The position numbers and the translations under genes were made by a program. Shown here piece after piece: positions 1 to 8,785 of a stretch of DNA of 64,000 nt. The stretch is taken from assembly GCA_965279085.1 (NCBI GenBank), contig OZ257149.1, positions 1,178,001 to 1,242,000 on the forward strand, read 5' to 3'. The notes beneath the pieces are model-generated. The model saw only the letters and a program-made list of their open reading frames with translations. It had not been told where the DNA came from and searched no databases. Source of the DNA: UBA7672 sp965279085 (lineage in GTDB: Bacteria > Pseudomonadota > Alphaproteobacteria > Caulobacterales > Hyphomonadaceae). Every line of letters begins with the position of its first letter. Position 1 is the first letter of the stretch.

Positions 1-1155
1 AAACTCCCGGTCATGTTCTTCATCCACGGCGGCTCCTTCCGCGCGGGCGCAGGCGGCGTGGCGCTCTATGACGGCACAACCATCTCGAAACGCGGCGCCG
101 TCATCGTCACCATCAACTACCGCCTCGGCCGCCTCGGCTTCTTCGCGCACCCCGCGCTGACGAAAGAGAACACCGACGGCAATCTCGGCAACTACGGCCT
201 GATGGATCAGGTCGCCGCGCTGCAATGGGCGAAACGCAACATCGCGCTGTTCGGCGGCGATCCCGCCAACATCACCATCTTCGGCGAAAGCGCCGGCGCC
301 GTTTCGGTGCAAGCGCTCGTCGCCTCGCCCGCGGCCAACGGCCTCTTCGCCAAGGCCATCTCGCAATCCGGCGGCGGCTTCTCGCTCGCCGCGACGCTCA
401 AGGCCGCCGAAACCGCTGGCGAGGCATGGGCCGCGAAACAGGGCTCGCCGAACGCCACGGCGGCGCAGCTCCGCGCCATGCCCGCCGACAGGATGACCAC
501 CGCCGCCGATGCCGTCGGCCCAATGATCGACGGCAGGATCGTGAAGGACAGCCCCACCAAGGCCTTCATCACGCGCGAACAGGCCGCCGTGCCGATCATC
601 CTCGGCGGCAACTCCTGGGAAGCCAGCCTCGTCGGTCTCGACGCCGCCGCCCGTCCCATCCTTGGCGCCTCGTTCAACGGGCTGCTGGAAGAATACAAGG
701 CGAACCCCTCGCGCGCCGGCGCGCTGGCGGACCTCGCCATTCAGGCCGTCGCCATCCAGCCCTCGCGCTATCTCGCCGAGCGCTCCGCCGCGAAGGGCCA
801 GCCCGCCTACACCTACTATTTCACGCAACAGCCCCAGAGCGAACGCACGACCAAGCCCGGCGCCGAACACGGCGGCGAACTCTCCTACCTTTTCGGCACG
901 CGCCTGAACGCCGAAGTCTGGGACGCAGCCGACGAGAAAACCTCGAAGCTGATGGGCGACTACTGGTTCAACTTCGCAAAGACCGGCAACCCGAATGGCC
1001 CCGGCCTCCCCGTGTGGGAACCCATCACCACCACCTCATCCCGCTACATGCTCCTCAACGCCGATGCCCGCACAACCGACTTCAACGCGCTCGAGAACAA
1101 GACGAGAGATGCCAGCGTCCGCTCCGCGACGATGATCTGGGGACAGCCGAAGTAG
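1..1155 (+). CDS. Type B carboxylesterase (5' end outside window)
   Basis: This is the C-terminal part of a carboxylesterase/lipase family alpha/beta hydrolase; the frame is open to the window edge, so the true start lies upstream. Visible are the oxyanion-hole motif FFIHGGSF near the left edge, the nucleophile elbow FGESAGA (Ser at about residue 97 of the visible part), and the catalytic His region AEHGGELSYLFG near nucleotide 868. About 384 residues are present; full-length family members are usually 500-550, so roughly the first 130 residues are missing. The family hydrolyses carboxylic esters and is often exported, but a signal peptide cannot be judged here. Substrate is unknown. The next gene starts about 530 bases downstream, so it is probably last in its transcript. 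Confidence 0.93.
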   Translation, partial: KLPVMFFIHGGSFRAGAGGVALYDGTTISKRGAVIVTINYRLGRLGFFAHPALTKENTDGNLGNYGLMDQVAALQWAKRNIALFGGDPANITIFGESAGAVSVQALVASPAANGLFAKAISQSGGGFSLAATLKAAETAGEAWAAKQGSPNATAAQLRAMPADRMTTAADAVGPMIDGRIVKDSPTKAFITREQAAVPIILGGNSWEASLVGLDAAARPILGASFNGLLEEYKANPSRAGALADLAIQAVAIQPSRYLAERSAAKGQPAYTYYFTQQPQSERTTKPGAEHGGELSYLFGTRLNAEVWDAADEKTSKLMGDYWFNFAKTGNPNGPGLPVWEPITTTSSRYMLLNADARTTDFNALENKTRDASVRSATMIWGQPK

Positions 1156-1685
1156 AAGCCGCAAACGTCACGACCGCGCTTCAACGCAACGGACAGATGT
1201 GACTATCGGGGCGCGGGCGCGATCCCTGGAGGCGTGGATCACCCATCGAATGGCGACGATTGGCCCAATTCGGACGACTGATGGTGTGCTCCGGCAGATC
1301 CGCGCGTCGTGACGATGCGACAGATTAATGCGCGGTCGGACGGCAGTTGAAGCGCTTGGCCAGCAACATGCTGAATCTTCGTCGTGGATGCGGGCCATCA
1401 GGAACGAGAGTGGAAGCGTGGTGAGTCCGCGGCCCTAAGGATTTTGATATGCAATCTCAGGTACCCGCAACTGGCGACTCCGATTGCAAAGCCGCTGCGT
1501 TTTGTGGGGAGTATCCGCCATGGACCTGAACAAGGTGCTGGCTCTTTCTATGACGCGCTCGTCGGCATGGAGATGGTTGTAGCAAAGGCAGCTTTTGTAA
1601 AGCGTTTCAATGAGGGCCGGCCTACCTCCTTCGCGAGCAACGCAACCTGCTCCGAACGGTTGCCCCGGGTGGTCTGAACTGCGGA
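1156..1685. other. Intergenic stretch, no convincing gene
   Basis: These 530 bases separate the esterase from the sulfotransferase operon. Short open frames exist on both strands (for example 1384-1677 +), but they lack a good ribosome site, recognisable motifs and the GC-rich third positions of neighbouring genes. The base composition is more AT-rich than in the flanking core genes. It may hold the promoter of the 1686 operon and decayed coding sequence. No tRNA or clear terminator was seen. Confidence 0.6.
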
Positions 1686-3074
1686 GTGAAGATGCGCGTC
1701 TCGGAAAGGAAGACAAGTTTCTGGGAAAGACTGATGTTCCGGAAGCTCGACCTCTGGTTTGTATGTTTGCTGGCAATTCTCGGCGTCATTGGGACGATCG
1801 CGTTTGGCAACATCGCAATTTACACCTTCACAGGAGGCACCAAGGCCGGGTTCATCGGAGACGCGGTTTTGACGCTGTCGACGATTCCGCAGCAAGTTGG
1901 AAAACTTTTCAACGCCGACGAATATTCGCGAGCTAAGTCAGACCGTCATCCGGGTAAGAGCGGCTTTGCTTTTGCCTATGCCAAAGGCGCTCGGCCTGAA
2001 GCGGGCTACTTGCTGCTAAGCCGGTATGATGGGGATGATCTGCGCTCCTATGTGGAGTTCTGGGATCTGAATGCCCAAACAATGCTGCACCGCTGGGCCC
2101 CGCCCATAGATGAGATCAATGCCTCATCGACCTTGGTTACAAAGCATTTTGACCTGGCGCGGGACAGGAACGTCAATCGCTATATCATCCGCCATCCTGC
2201 AATTACACAAAACGGAGACATCCTCATCCAAAGCCACACGCCGCTGACGCGCGTGGACATGTGCAATCGAGTTGTCTGGAATAACGACACGCGGACCTTC
2301 CATCACTCCGTTGAAGCCGATCGAGAAGGGTACTTTTGGACCGCCGGCCGGATCGAGCCAGCCAGCATTCCGGGCGTTTGGTCTGACTCGTTCATGGATG
2401 ACGCAGTCGTACGTATCAGCCCAGAGGGCAAAGTCGTCTTCGAAAAATCGGTGGCGCAACTCCTGATCGACAACGGGATGAAACGATACGTCTATGGACG
2501 TAGCGGGTATGATTACGACTCCGTCCACCTCAACGATGTCCAGCCCGTCGAAGAGACGGGAAAGTACTGGCAGAAAGGCGATGTGTTCCTGAGCCTGCGC
2601 AGCCCATCAATGCTCGTGCTCTATCGGCCGGAAACCAACAAGGTCATCTGGTTTCGGCAAGGGCCGTGGCTGCATCAACACGACGTGGACATTCTCGACG
2701 ACCACAGGATTTCTACCTTCAACAACAATTCCTACGAGATGGTCCCGAACCAAGAGGTTGAGGGGCATTCAGGCATCATGGTGTTCAACTTCGATACCGG
2801 CGAAGTGACCCAGCCATGGGATGCGCTCTTGATGGAACAAAGGCTCAGGTCCGAGACTGAAGGCCTCCACAGGGTGCGCAAAAACGGAAATCTCTTCGTC
2901 GAGGAACAGAATTATGGTCGCATATTTGAACTCGCATACTCTGGTGAATTGCTCTGGGACTATGTGAACCGAGCGAAGAGAGGCGATCTCTATCGCGTTG
3001 GCTGGAGCACCTTCCTTGAACCCGAAGAAGGTGCCGGGATCGCCGCAGTACTGGCTGCCCGCAAGTGTTCCTGA
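1686..3074 (+). CDS. Arylsulfotransferase (ASST) family protein
   Basis: The protein has 462 residues with one N-terminal membrane segment (about residues 19-40, rich in L/V/I/A), placing the rest outside the cytoplasmic membrane. The body has the repeating aromatic/glycine pattern of the arylsulfotransferase beta-propeller family, with histidine motifs FHHSVEAD (about residue 204), HLNDVQPV (about 281) and HQHDVDIL (about 330). In that family, which uses aryl sulfate esters as donors rather than PAPS, conserved histidines carry or bind the sulfuryl group. Which histidine is catalytic here cannot be assigned by eye. The start could be GTG 1686, ATG 1692 or ATG 1734. It is the first gene of a three-gene cluster with a small membrane protein and a second sulfotransferase, so a role in sulfating a cell-surface or exported molecule is inferred. 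Composition is less GC-rich than the core genes. Confidence 0.82.
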   Translation: MKMRVSERKTSFWERLMFRKLDLWFVCLLAILGVIGTIAFGNIAIYTFTGGTKAGFIGDAVLTLSTIPQQVGKLFNADEYSRAKSDRHPGKSGFAFAYAKGARPEAGYLLLSRYDGDDLRSYVEFWDLNAQTMLHRWAPPIDEINASSTLVTKHFDLARDRNVNRYIIRHPAITQNGDILIQSHTPLTRVDMCNRVVWNNDTRTFHHSVEADREGYFWTAGRIEPASIPGVWSDSFMDDAVVRISPEGKVVFEKSVAQLLIDNGMKRYVYGRSGYDYDSVHLNDVQPVEETGKYWQKGDVFLSLRSPSMLVLYRPETNKVIWFRQGPWLHQHDVDILDDHRISTFNNNSYEMVPNQEVEGHSGIMVFNFDTGEVTQPWDALLMEQRLRSETEGLHRVRKNGNLFVEEQNYGRIFELAYSGELLWDYVNRAKRGDLYRVGWSTFLEPEEGAGIAAVLAARKCS

Positions 3075-3161
3075 TGCATCGCCCATATCGGAGATCGTTG
3101 CAGCAAAAACAGTTTGGTCCGGACCAGATCGAGCACAAACCACGAGTGGGAGCTAACTGAC

Positions 3162-3398
3162 ATGTGGAAAGTTGCCGTGTCGCTGGCATTTGCCGCGTTA
3201 CTGGTAAATCAGGGTGTCGCTGAGGCCTACATGGGGCCCGGCTTGGGCGCGGGTGTCATAGGAGCGCTTCTTGGCATCGTCGGTGCGGTGCTTCTGGGCG
3301 TGTTTGCGGTGATCTATTATCCGATCAAACGCGTGTTGAAGCAAAAGCGACGCGCGGCGCAAGGCGCAGGCGAGGAGCCTGAGAAGCCGCCGATATGA
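3162..3398 (+). CDS. Small membrane protein (78 aa) in sulfotransferase operon
   Basis: ATG 3162 was chosen because GGGAG (3148-3152) sits 9 bases upstream. The protein has an N-terminal signal-like hydrophobic segment ending near VAEAYMGPG, a glycine-rich motif GPGLGAGVIGALLGIVGA, a second membrane segment running into FAVIYYPIKR, and a basic cytoplasmic tail. I do not recognise a named family with certainty, though small proteins of this 'YxGPGLG...YYPIKR' type are familiar from surface-polysaccharide regions. It lies 87 bases after the ASST-like gene and overlaps the next gene by 4 bases (ATGA), so it is probably co-translated with the sulfotransferase. A membrane-adaptor role is inference. 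Confidence 0.75.
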   Translation: MWKVAVSLAFAALLVNQGVAEAYMGPGLGAGVIGALLGIVGAVLLGVFAVIYYPIKRVLKQKRRAAQGAGEEPEKPPI

Positions 3399-4792
3399 GG
3401 TGGATCGGACTTGCACTTGCCGCGGTGCTGACAGCCGAACTTCTCATTCGGCTTCCCCTGCTGCGGGCAATCGGGACGATCGGGACCAGCGCCCGCAAGG
3501 CCCAGTGGATTGTGGCAAGCGGTGCGATCTCGGATCATTGGAAGGAGCGAATTTTGCCCGCCTATGCTCTGCGCATAGGCCTTGGATCTGTTCACGCATT
3601 TAGCTGGCTGCTGCTGGCCTTATCGCCCTTTGCGATTCTCGGACTTGTCTGGTCCGGCGGGTTTGAAGCACTCTGCTCCTTCCTCCTCGACTGGCGGGTG
3701 ATCCTAGGGCTGTCCCTCCTGTCGGCAATCTATGTCTGGATCCGGGTGCGCTTTCGGCGGAGCACTGAGGCGCCAGCCGAGCGAGGCGGTTCAGAAAAAT
3801 ACGATGCCGCCGCAAAGCTCCTTCACTACATGGCGCTCGGATCACCGGTCTTGCCGGAGATGCTGCATGACATCGAGCGCACCATGCATCTTAAGGGCGC
3901 AACTGACGCTACTGCTGGCGCACATGTCTTCGTGACGGGGCTGGCTCGGGCCGGCACGACAATGCTCTTTCGTGAGCTGCACGAAACCGGTCAGTTCGCG
4001 ACGTTGACCTATGCCGACATGCCATTTGTGCTGGCGCCAAACCTTTGGGCGCAAGTCGCCAGGAGCAAAGATCCTGGAGATATGCATGAGCGCGCCCACG
4101 GCGACGGTATCTTGATCAATGCCGAGAGTCCGGAGGCGTTTGACGAGGTCTATTGGCGCGTGATGGACGAAAAGGCCTATATTCGCTCCGACCGGCTGCT
4201 CCCGCACAGACCAGATGAGGAAATCGTGCGCGGCTTTACCGACTACATGGCGCTCATCCTCAAGCGGAGAGGAAAAGCGCGGTATCTATCCAAAAACAAC
4301 AACAACATTCTTCGACTGCTCACGCTCGTGAAAGCCTATCCCAATGCGGTTTTTCTCGTGCCAGTGCGCGAGCCGTTGCAACACGCTGCCAGCCTGTTGC
4401 GGCAGCATCAGCGATTTTCCAATAGCGATGCGTTCACCGCCGATTACATGCGGTGGCTAGGCCACCATGAATTCGGTCGCACGCATTTGCCGTTCGCATT
4501 TTCAGGTCGTCCCGACGGAGATCCCGAGACGCTGGACTACTGGCTGCGGATATGGATCGCGGCACATCTTACAATTCTCAAGATCGACGCTCCCAACCTA
4601 CATGTCCTCGAGCCCAACGTCTTGCTGGCATCTCCTGCGATGCGTGACCGGCTTGCGGCTTTGCTGAACCTGCCCGCGGTTGATCCTAAAAACCTGCGGG
4701 CTATCAGCCCGACCGAAGTTCCCGAACATGATCCGGCGCTTCAAGCGGAAGCAAGCGCGATCTTCGCGGCGCTTCGTGCTCGAGCCCTGTGA
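3395..4792 (+). CDS. PAPS-dependent sulfotransferase family protein, membrane-anchored
   Basis: The protein has 465 residues. The N-terminal third contains about three hydrophobic segments (roughly residues 3-23, 68-90 and 98-118). It is followed by a soluble sulfotransferase domain starting at the P-loop-like 5'-phosphosulfate-binding motif FVTGLARAGTTML (about residues 178-190). A later VFLVPVREPLQHAASLL segment (about residue 320) fits the 3'-phosphate-binding strand and helix. The family transfers sulfate from PAPS to a hydroxyl or amino acceptor. Fusion to membrane segments suggests the acceptor is lipid-linked or handled at the membrane. It overlaps the small membrane-protein gene by 4 bases. 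Acceptor unknown. Codon use and GC look lower than in the flanking metabolic genes. Confidence 0.85.
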   Translation: MRWIGLALAAVLTAELLIRLPLLRAIGTIGTSARKAQWIVASGAISDHWKERILPAYALRIGLGSVHAFSWLLLALSPFAILGLVWSGGFEALCSFLLDWRVILGLSLLSAIYVWIRVRFRRSTEAPAERGGSEKYDAAAKLLHYMALGSPVLPEMLHDIERTMHLKGATDATAGAHVFVTGLARAGTTMLFRELHETGQFATLTYADMPFVLAPNLWAQVARSKDPGDMHERAHGDGILINAESPEAFDEVYWRVMDEKAYIRSDRLLPHRPDEEIVRGFTDYMALILKRRGKARYLSKNNNNILRLLTLVKAYPNAVFLVPVREPLQHAASLLRQHQRFSNSDAFTADYMRWLGHHEFGRTHLPFAFSGRPDGDPETLDYWLRIWIAAHLTILKIDAPNLHVLEPNVLLASPAMRDRLAALLNLPAVDPKNLRAISPTEVPEHDPALQAEASAIFAALRARAL

Positions 4793-4991
4793 ACACTCGG
4801 CGCGAAAGGTCTGAGGACCGCGGGATGCTGTTCGCGGGTCGAGAGCCAAGCATTTGGAGACGAGCGAAATCGGGCCGCCACCGCGATAGTTGCTGCTTGT
4901 CGGCTCCGTCCTTTGGCCGCCTTCGAGTCGCAGACCCGCCGCCCGGTCAGGTAGCCCTGGATCAGTAGGCGCCGCACCTGGCGCTGACCGG

Positions 4992-5501
4992 TCATCCGAC
5001 GCTTGCGTTCTTCTCTGGCTTGAACACAACGCCAAATACCAGACGGAAACGCAGGTCTGACGTCTCGGGAAGCTGAGCCACCAGGACACCGACGGTCACC
5101 GATGCTCCCTGCTGATAGCGTATGAAGCGCTTCCCGTGGAGAATTGTACCTGGCCCATCTACGGCTACAGGCGGGACAACGCTCTATCCCGGGAAGCATC
5201 GCTGCAAATCCTCAACCTTCGAAGTCATCATTCCGTTTGTCGCTTCCTCATTCAGCGGCAACCCGGCACACACCATCTGAAGGTGGACGTTCTCGACAAT
5301 CGTGCAGTCGCCCCACGCTGGCACGTATGCGCGATGAACGCCGACCCGGATCGTAGAACGGCGGTACGCCAAAGAGCCTGTCGGAGCGGCTTCTACAACT
5401 TGATCATACTGTTCGCACTCTATGACTGGCTCCTGAGCAAGCGCGGGCGCCGTTGTGAGAAGAGGACCGCCGACGGCGGTCGTTTGAGCGAACGACACCA
5501 T
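4992..5501 (-). pseudogene. Secreted-protein frame interrupted by an in-frame amber codon
   Basis: Reading from ATG 5501 gives a weak signal-like N-terminus (TTAPALAQ, possible cleavage after ALA) and a Cys-containing domain, ending at TAG (5184-5186) after 105 residues. The same frame then stays open for 63 more codons, with protein-like composition (segments GTILHGKRF, TVGVLVAQLPE and FRLVFGVVFKPEK), to TGA at 4992-4994. The simplest reading is a single nonsense change, possibly TGG to TAG, in a roughly 168-residue exported protein. The alternative is a genuine 105-residue protein. No ribosome site stands out and I do not recognise the family. It lies convergent to the sulfotransferase gene and upstream of hom on the same strand. 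Confidence 0.5.
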
Positions 5502-5583
5502 GATGAATTTTCGCCGTAAGAAAGTTGACCCGCAATTTAGCGATAGGTTGAATGGCTGCAATCGGCGATTTTCGGCCGGTCGA

Positions 5584-6888
5584 TCAGGCCCGCGTCTCGA
5601 TCCGCAGCAGCCTTGGCACATCCGCCGTGATCTTGAGATCCGCGATCTTCGCCAGCGCCGCCTCGACCGAAGCGCGCGGGCAAGGATGCGTCAGGATCGC
5701 GATCGGCGCGGCCCCGGTGTCACCGGCGGATTCCTGGATCAGCTTGTCGATCGAAATGCCCGCATCGCCCAGCTGCTCGGTCAGCGCGGCGAACATGCCA
5801 GGCTTGTCGGCCAGCTTGGCGCCGATGAAGAACGAGCCCTGATCGGCCACGCCATTCGCGGCGGTGATCAGCGGCAGAAGCTCCCGCGCCGGCTTGCCCA
5901 GCGGCGGCGTCGCCGGTCCTTCGAACAGGCGCGCAAGATCGCCCATCACGGCAGCGGCCGTTGGCCCCGCCCCCGCGCCCGGACCCGTGAAGGTCAGGCG
6001 CCCCACCGGCTCGCCTTCCACCAGCACCGCATTGAGCGGTCCGTTGATCTGCGCCAGCGGATGGTCATGCCGCACCAGCACCGGCGCCACACGGCAGCGC
6101 ACGCCATCCTTCGCGCGGAAGGCTTCCGCCACCAGTTTGATGCGATAGTCGAACTTGTTCGACAGCGCGATGTCCATCGCCTCGATCTTGTCGATGCCCT
6201 CGACCTGCACCTGGTCGAACGCCGGCTGCGCGCCGAACGCGATCGACGCCAGGATCAGCACCTTGTGCGCCGCATCCCCGCCCGACACGTCGAGGAAGGG
6301 GTCGCTCTCGGCGTAACCCAGCCGCTGCGCCTCCGCGAGCACCGTCTCGTAAGCCGCGCCCGTGCGCAGCATCTCGGAGAGGATGTAGTTGCACGTCCCG
6401 TTGAGGATGCCCGACACGCGCTGAACGATCACACCAGACAGCGAGTTCTTCACCGCCCGCACGATCGGAATCGCCCCCGCCACCGCCGCCTCGAACAGCA
6501 GGTGTGCGTTATGCTTTTCCGCCAGCGCCGCGATCTCGATGCCATGCTCGGCAATCAGCGCCTTGTTCGCGCTCACCACCGCCTTGCCCGAACGCAGCGC
6601 CGCTTCCACCGTCCGCTTCGCCGGCCCATCGGATCCGCCGACCAGCTCGACGACAACATCCACATCGTCCGCCAGCGCCAGCTCGACCGGATCGTCCACC
6701 CAGCGGAACTTGGAGATATCGACGCCGCGATTGCGGTTCTTGTTGCGCGCCGAAACCGCCACGACTTCCAGCCTGCCCGGCAGCCGCAGCTCGTCCTGCC
6801 GCTCGATCAGCTTCAGCAACCCGCCGCCCACCGTCCCGAGACCGGCCACGCCCAGCCTCAGCGTCTTGCTCCCCTGTGGCGCGCTCAT
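5584..6888 (-). CDS. hom: Homoserine dehydrogenase
   Basis: This NAD(P)H-dependent enzyme reduces aspartate semialdehyde to homoserine, the branch point to threonine, methionine and isoleucine. The 434 residues show the Rossmann loop GVAGLGTVGGG near residue 15, the family motif ISGILNGTCN-like segment VSGILNGTCNYIL (about 185), the catalytic-region motif DPFLDVSGGDAAHK (about 220), and a C-terminal ACT domain (about 345-425, starting GSFFIGAKLADKPG) expected to bind an amino-acid inhibitor. Length is normal for the ACT-containing form. ATG 6888 overlaps the stop of the upstream aminotransferase gene (ATGA, 6885-6888), so the two are translationally coupled. In many alphaproteobacteria glpX follows hom; here it does not, and a broken frame lies there instead. 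Confidence 0.96.
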   Translation of the reverse strand: MSAPQGSKTLRLGVAGLGTVGGGLLKLIERQDELRLPGRLEVVAVSARNKNRNRGVDISKFRWVDDPVELALADDVDVVVELVGGSDGPAKRTVEAALRSGKAVVSANKALIAEHGIEIAALAEKHNAHLLFEAAVAGAIPIVRAVKNSLSGVIVQRVSGILNGTCNYILSEMLRTGAAYETVLAEAQRLGYAESDPFLDVSGGDAAHKVLILASIAFGAQPAFDQVQVEGIDKIEAMDIALSNKFDYRIKLVAEAFRAKDGVRCRVAPVLVRHDHPLAQINGPLNAVLVEGEPVGRLTFTGPGAGAGPTAAAVMGDLARLFEGPATPPLGKPARELLPLITAANGVADQGSFFIGAKLADKPGMFAALTEQLGDAGISIDKLIQESAGDTGAAPIAILTHPCPRASVEAALAKIADLKITADVPRLLRIETRA

Positions 6889-8132
6889 CCGGCAACCTTG
6901 CGTATCGGCGCCACGTCGGCTTTCGCCTTGGGCTCTTTCTCGGGCTTCACCTTGACGCCATTGGCCTCGAGGAATTTCCGCACATTGCGCGCCGCCTGCC
7001 GGATGCGCTGCTCGTTCTCGACCAGCGCGAGCCGCACGAACCCGTCGCCATGCTCGCCAAAGCCCGCGCCCGGCGCCACGGCCACATGCGCTTCCTTGAT
7101 CAGCCGCAGCGAGAACTCCAGCGACCCGCCCTCGCGGAACGGCTCCGGTATCGGCGCCCACGCGAACATCGACGCTTTCGGTTCGGGAATCTCCCATCCA
7201 GCACGCGAGAAGCTCTCGATCATCGCATTCCTGCGTGTGCGATAGATCTCGCGCATCTCATCCACGCAATCCTGCGGCCCGTTCAGCGCAGCAGCCGCAG
7301 CCACCTGCACAGGCGTGAACGCGCCATAGTCCAGATACGACTTCACCCGCGCCAGCGCCCCGATCAGCCGCTCATTGCCCGCGGCAAAACCAACGCGCCA
7401 CCCCGCCATCGCATACGTCTTCGACATCGACGTCACTTCGACAGCGATATCCTTCGCCCCATCCACCTGCAGGATCGAAGGCGGCGGATCGCCGTAATAG
7501 ATTTCCGTGTAGGCCAGATCGCTCAGCACCCAGATGTTGTGCTTCTTCGCGAACTTCACGACCTCCTTGTAGAAGTCGAGCTCCACAACCTGAGCGGTCG
7601 GGTTGGCCGGATAGCACACCACCATCGCGGTCGGCGGCGGCACCGAATGCTTCACCGCACGCCCGAGGTTCGACAGATACTCTTCCGGCGAATGCGCCTG
7701 CACCGACCGGATCGCCGCGCCCGCCATGATGAAACCGAACGAGTGCAGCGGGTAGGACGGGTTCGGCACCAGGATCGTATCTCCCGGCGAGGTGATCGCC
7801 TGAGCCAGGTTCGCAAAACCCTCTTTCGAGCCGAGCGTGACCACCGTCTCCTTCATCGGATCCAGCTTCACGCCGAACCGGCGGTCGTAATAGGCGGCAA
7901 GCGCCTTGCGCAGACCCGGAATGCCCCGGCTCGCCGAATAGCCATGCACGTCCGGCTTGCGCGCCGTCTCGCACAGCTTCTCCACGATGTGGGGCGGCGT
8001 CGGCAGGTCCGGATTGCCCATGCCGAGGTCGATCACATCGGCCCCGTTGGCGCGCAGACCTGCCTTGGTCACGTTCACCTGCTCGAACACGTAGGGCGGC
8101 AGGCGCCTGATCTTGTGGAAATCCAACATCAT
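6885..8132 (-). CDS. alaC: AlaC-type aminotransferase (class I/II, PLP)
   Basis: This 415-residue fold-type I PLP enzyme resembles E. coli AlaC (glutamate-pyruvate aminotransferase) throughout: RLPPYVF near the start, HGYSASRGIP (about 63), PNPSYPLH (about 123), YPANPTAQ (about 174), and the PLP lysine in SMSKTYAMAGWR (Lys about 238). The substrate arginine lies in the C-terminal FVRLALVEN. The same family is often annotated as LL-diaminopimelate aminotransferase, so the exact amino donor is not proven. ATG 8132 is preceded by AGGTGAA. The C-terminal tail (KVKPEKEPKAKAD...) is a Lys/Pro/Ala-rich extension. It forms a two-gene operon with hom, consistent with aspartate-family and alanine metabolism. 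Confidence 0.92.
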   Translation of the reverse strand: MMLDFHKIRRLPPYVFEQVNVTKAGLRANGADVIDLGMGNPDLPTPPHIVEKLCETARKPDVHGYSASRGIPGLRKALAAYYDRRFGVKLDPMKETVVTLGSKEGFANLAQAITSPGDTILVPNPSYPLHSFGFIMAGAAIRSVQAHSPEEYLSNLGRAVKHSVPPPTAMVVCYPANPTAQVVELDFYKEVVKFAKKHNIWVLSDLAYTEIYYGDPPPSILQVDGAKDIAVEVTSMSKTYAMAGWRVGFAAGNERLIGALARVKSYLDYGAFTPVQVAAAAALNGPQDCVDEMREIYRTRRNAMIESFSRAGWEIPEPKASMFAWAPIPEPFREGGSLEFSLRLIKEAHVAVAPGAGFGEHGDGFVRLALVENEQRIRQAARNVRKFLEANGVKVKPEKEPKAKADVAPIRKVAG

Positions 8133-8257
8133 TGTCGGTTCACCTGTATCGGACCCGCCGGGTCTCGCCCGCGCGGGTAAAGGATTCTGTAAAGCCGTAT
8201 CGTGACGGCCGCTACGGGGCAAATTTTAGCTGGAAGAGGGCAGTTTTGAGAAGGCGG

Positions 8258-8665
8258 CTATCGCCCGGGCTTGGCCGGGGTCGTCGCCGCCGACGGGGCC
8301 GGATTGTCCGGGGTCCCGCAATTGGCCTTCTTCTCTTCCACGCAGGCGCGCCATTGCGCAGCCCTAGCTCGCACGTCCTCATCGGCCGGAATGATGCCAT
8401 CCGCGACCAGCTTGGCTTCCATTCTGGCCGCCTGCGCCTTCAGCGCCTCGGCTGTGGAAACCGACTGGTTCGCGGTCTGTTTAGGCTGCCGGATTTCCGG
8501 AATATCCTGCAGTTCCGGATACCCTTCGCCCTTCACCTCAATGGCTTTTTCCTCGAACCATTCGGGGGCGATCTGCGAAATCGCGCCCTGCTCCATGATG
8601 TCGGCACACCCCGCCAGGAAGGCGGCTGTCCCGATGCCTGCCATGATCGCCACGGGGCGGAGCAT
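8258..8665 (-). CDS. Predicted lipoprotein of unknown function
   Basis: The 135-residue product has a short basic/hydrophobic signal with a lipobox-like FLAGC (Cys at about residue 20), so it is probably lipid-modified and anchored in the outer or inner membrane. The mature part is charged and helical, with two more cysteines near the end (WRACVEEKKANCG) and an Ala/Pro-rich tail. I do not recognise a domain. It is divergent from phaC (120-base gap) and precedes alaC on the same strand with a 125-base gap. Confidence 0.8.
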   Translation of the reverse strand: MLRPVAIMAGIGTAAFLAGCADIMEQGAISQIAPEWFEEKAIEVKGEGYPELQDIPEIRQPKQTANQSVSTAEALKAQAARMEAKLVADGIIPADEDVRARAAQWRACVEEKKANCGTPDNPAPSAATTPAKPGR

Positions 8666-8785
8666 GATGGAGTTCCGGTTCAGGGACGTATCAGGTCCCG
8701 AGATTGCGCGAGTTGCCGTTCCTACCTAGTGACAGTTGACCAGTTTGGCGAGCATGAGTTTCACCATCGCCAGGCCGAACGGTCG

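Noticed and set aside
1384..1677. 97-codon plus-strand ORF before the sulfotransferase operon
   Set aside because: No ribosome site, no motif, and a competing frame on the other strand.
5500..7245. Long plus-strand open frame (581 codons) over hom
   Set aside because: It is antisense to homoserine dehydrogenase, is Arg/His-rich and reads as non-protein; it exists only because of the high GC.
8132..8785. Upstream extension of the phaC frame
   Set aside because: It covers the alaC start and the lipoprotein gene, and its sequence is not protein-like; phaC begins at 8786 or 8807.
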